This document shows, piece after piece, positions 5,673 through 5,889 of a DNA stretch of 5,889 bases (within the stretch, counting starts at the first letter, position 1; each line of letters begins with the position of its first letter). The stretch is from the NCBI GenBank assembly GCA_009827205.1, contig WUAK01000182.1:1-5889 (forward strand), read 5' to 3'. A model generated the notes under the pieces. The model was not told the origin of the DNA. It made no database searches and saw nothing but the letters and a program-made list of their open reading frames with translations. This DNA comes from Phycisphaeraceae bacterium (GTDB taxonomy: Bacteria > Planctomycetota > Phycisphaerae > Phycisphaerales > UBA1924). Position numbers and translations under genes: made by a program.

Positions 5673-5889
5673 CAGAGACCGCGGGCTTTGCTTCGACGTA
5701 TGCGTCTGGCTTGCGGCTCTCGGCGAGAGTCTGGCGGAGCCTGCTCGTGTCGATTGAGGCTAGGTTCTTCTTGAGACGCATGCACTCGCGGAGCATCTTC
5801 AGACCATCGCTTACGGCGTTGACCTGGCCGCCGTCAACGTGGCGCCACTTGATCCCGCGTTCTTCGATGTTGCGCCCGGCTCGCTTTGC
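5662..5889 (-). CDS. Unrecognised protein, C-terminal 75 residues (gene continues past the right edge)
   Basis: This minus-strand frame is open from the window edge to a TGA at 5664-5662. The start codon lies outside. I do not recognise the product. The visible part is charged and basic: a segment with NIEERGIKWRHVDGG near the edge, then GLKMLRECMRLKKN, which looks helical, and a polar tail ending in KPAVSVTS. No membrane segment, signal or catalytic motif is visible. Reasons to believe it is coding are the absence of stops over 228 bases, G/C-rich third positions, protein-like composition, and a fit to the window's pattern of tightly packed convergent genes. It overlaps the 3' end of the GT87-type gene by 11 bp. 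An inverted repeat at 5717-5729 falls inside this coding part and is not followed by a T run. Confidence 0.6.
   Translation of the reverse strand, partial: AKRAGRNIEERGIKWRHVDGGQVNAVSDGLKMLRECMRLKKNLASIDTSRLRQTLAESRKPDAYVEAKPAVSVTS

Noticed and set aside
5717..5729. CTCTC-GGC-GAGAG hairpin downstream of the GT87-type gene as a terminator
   Set aside because: The stem is 5 bp with a 3-nt loop, no T run follows, and it lies within the open frame of the right-edge gene.

Overview
The window looks like ordinary, very gene-dense chromosomal core DNA from a free-living bacterium with about 60% G+C. It carries five complete protein-coding genes and two genes cut by the window edges. There is no rRNA, tRNA, CRISPR array, insertion sequence or phage gene. 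Gene content and style (a MutL with its own endonuclease motif, a GT87-type membrane glycosyltransferase, few Shine-Dalgarno sequences, starts placed right behind -10-like hexamers) would fit Planctomycetota of the Phycisphaerae type. That assignment is an impression from general character, not proven by any marker here.

Layout, left to right: the 5' part of fabI (minus strand, enoyl-ACP reductase) diverges from nadC (quinolinate phosphoribosyltransferase). nadC overlaps birA (biotin-protein ligase without a DNA-binding domain) by an ATGA junction. birA converges on, and overlaps by 6 bp, a histidine-triad (HIT) protein gene on the minus strand. The HIT gene diverges from mutL (mismatch repair) across only 36 bp. 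After an 18-bp gap comes a multi-pass membrane protein of the GT87/DUF2029 glycosyltransferase type on the plus strand. It converges on, and overlaps by 11 bp, the 3' end of an unrecognised minus-strand gene that runs off the right edge. No intergenic stretch exceeds about 61 bp.

The genes serve separate housekeeping tasks: fatty-acid elongation (FabI, and BirA through biotinylation of the acetyl-CoA carboxylase carrier), NAD synthesis (NadC), nucleotide hydrolysis (HIT), DNA repair (MutL) and probably envelope glycan assembly (GT87). nadC-birA is the only clear operon by sequence.

The most interesting signal is in the start regions. For nadC, the HIT gene and mutL, a TAnnnT hexamer lies 5 to 7 nt before the chosen start codon, mostly with no usable Shine-Dalgarno sequence, which suggests leaderless transcripts. 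The two divergent gaps share nearly the same geometry, with -10-like boxes on opposite strands 13-14 bp apart. The tetramer GATC, and CGATCG in particular, is also far more common than base composition predicts. I see no undescribed multi-gene system in this window.
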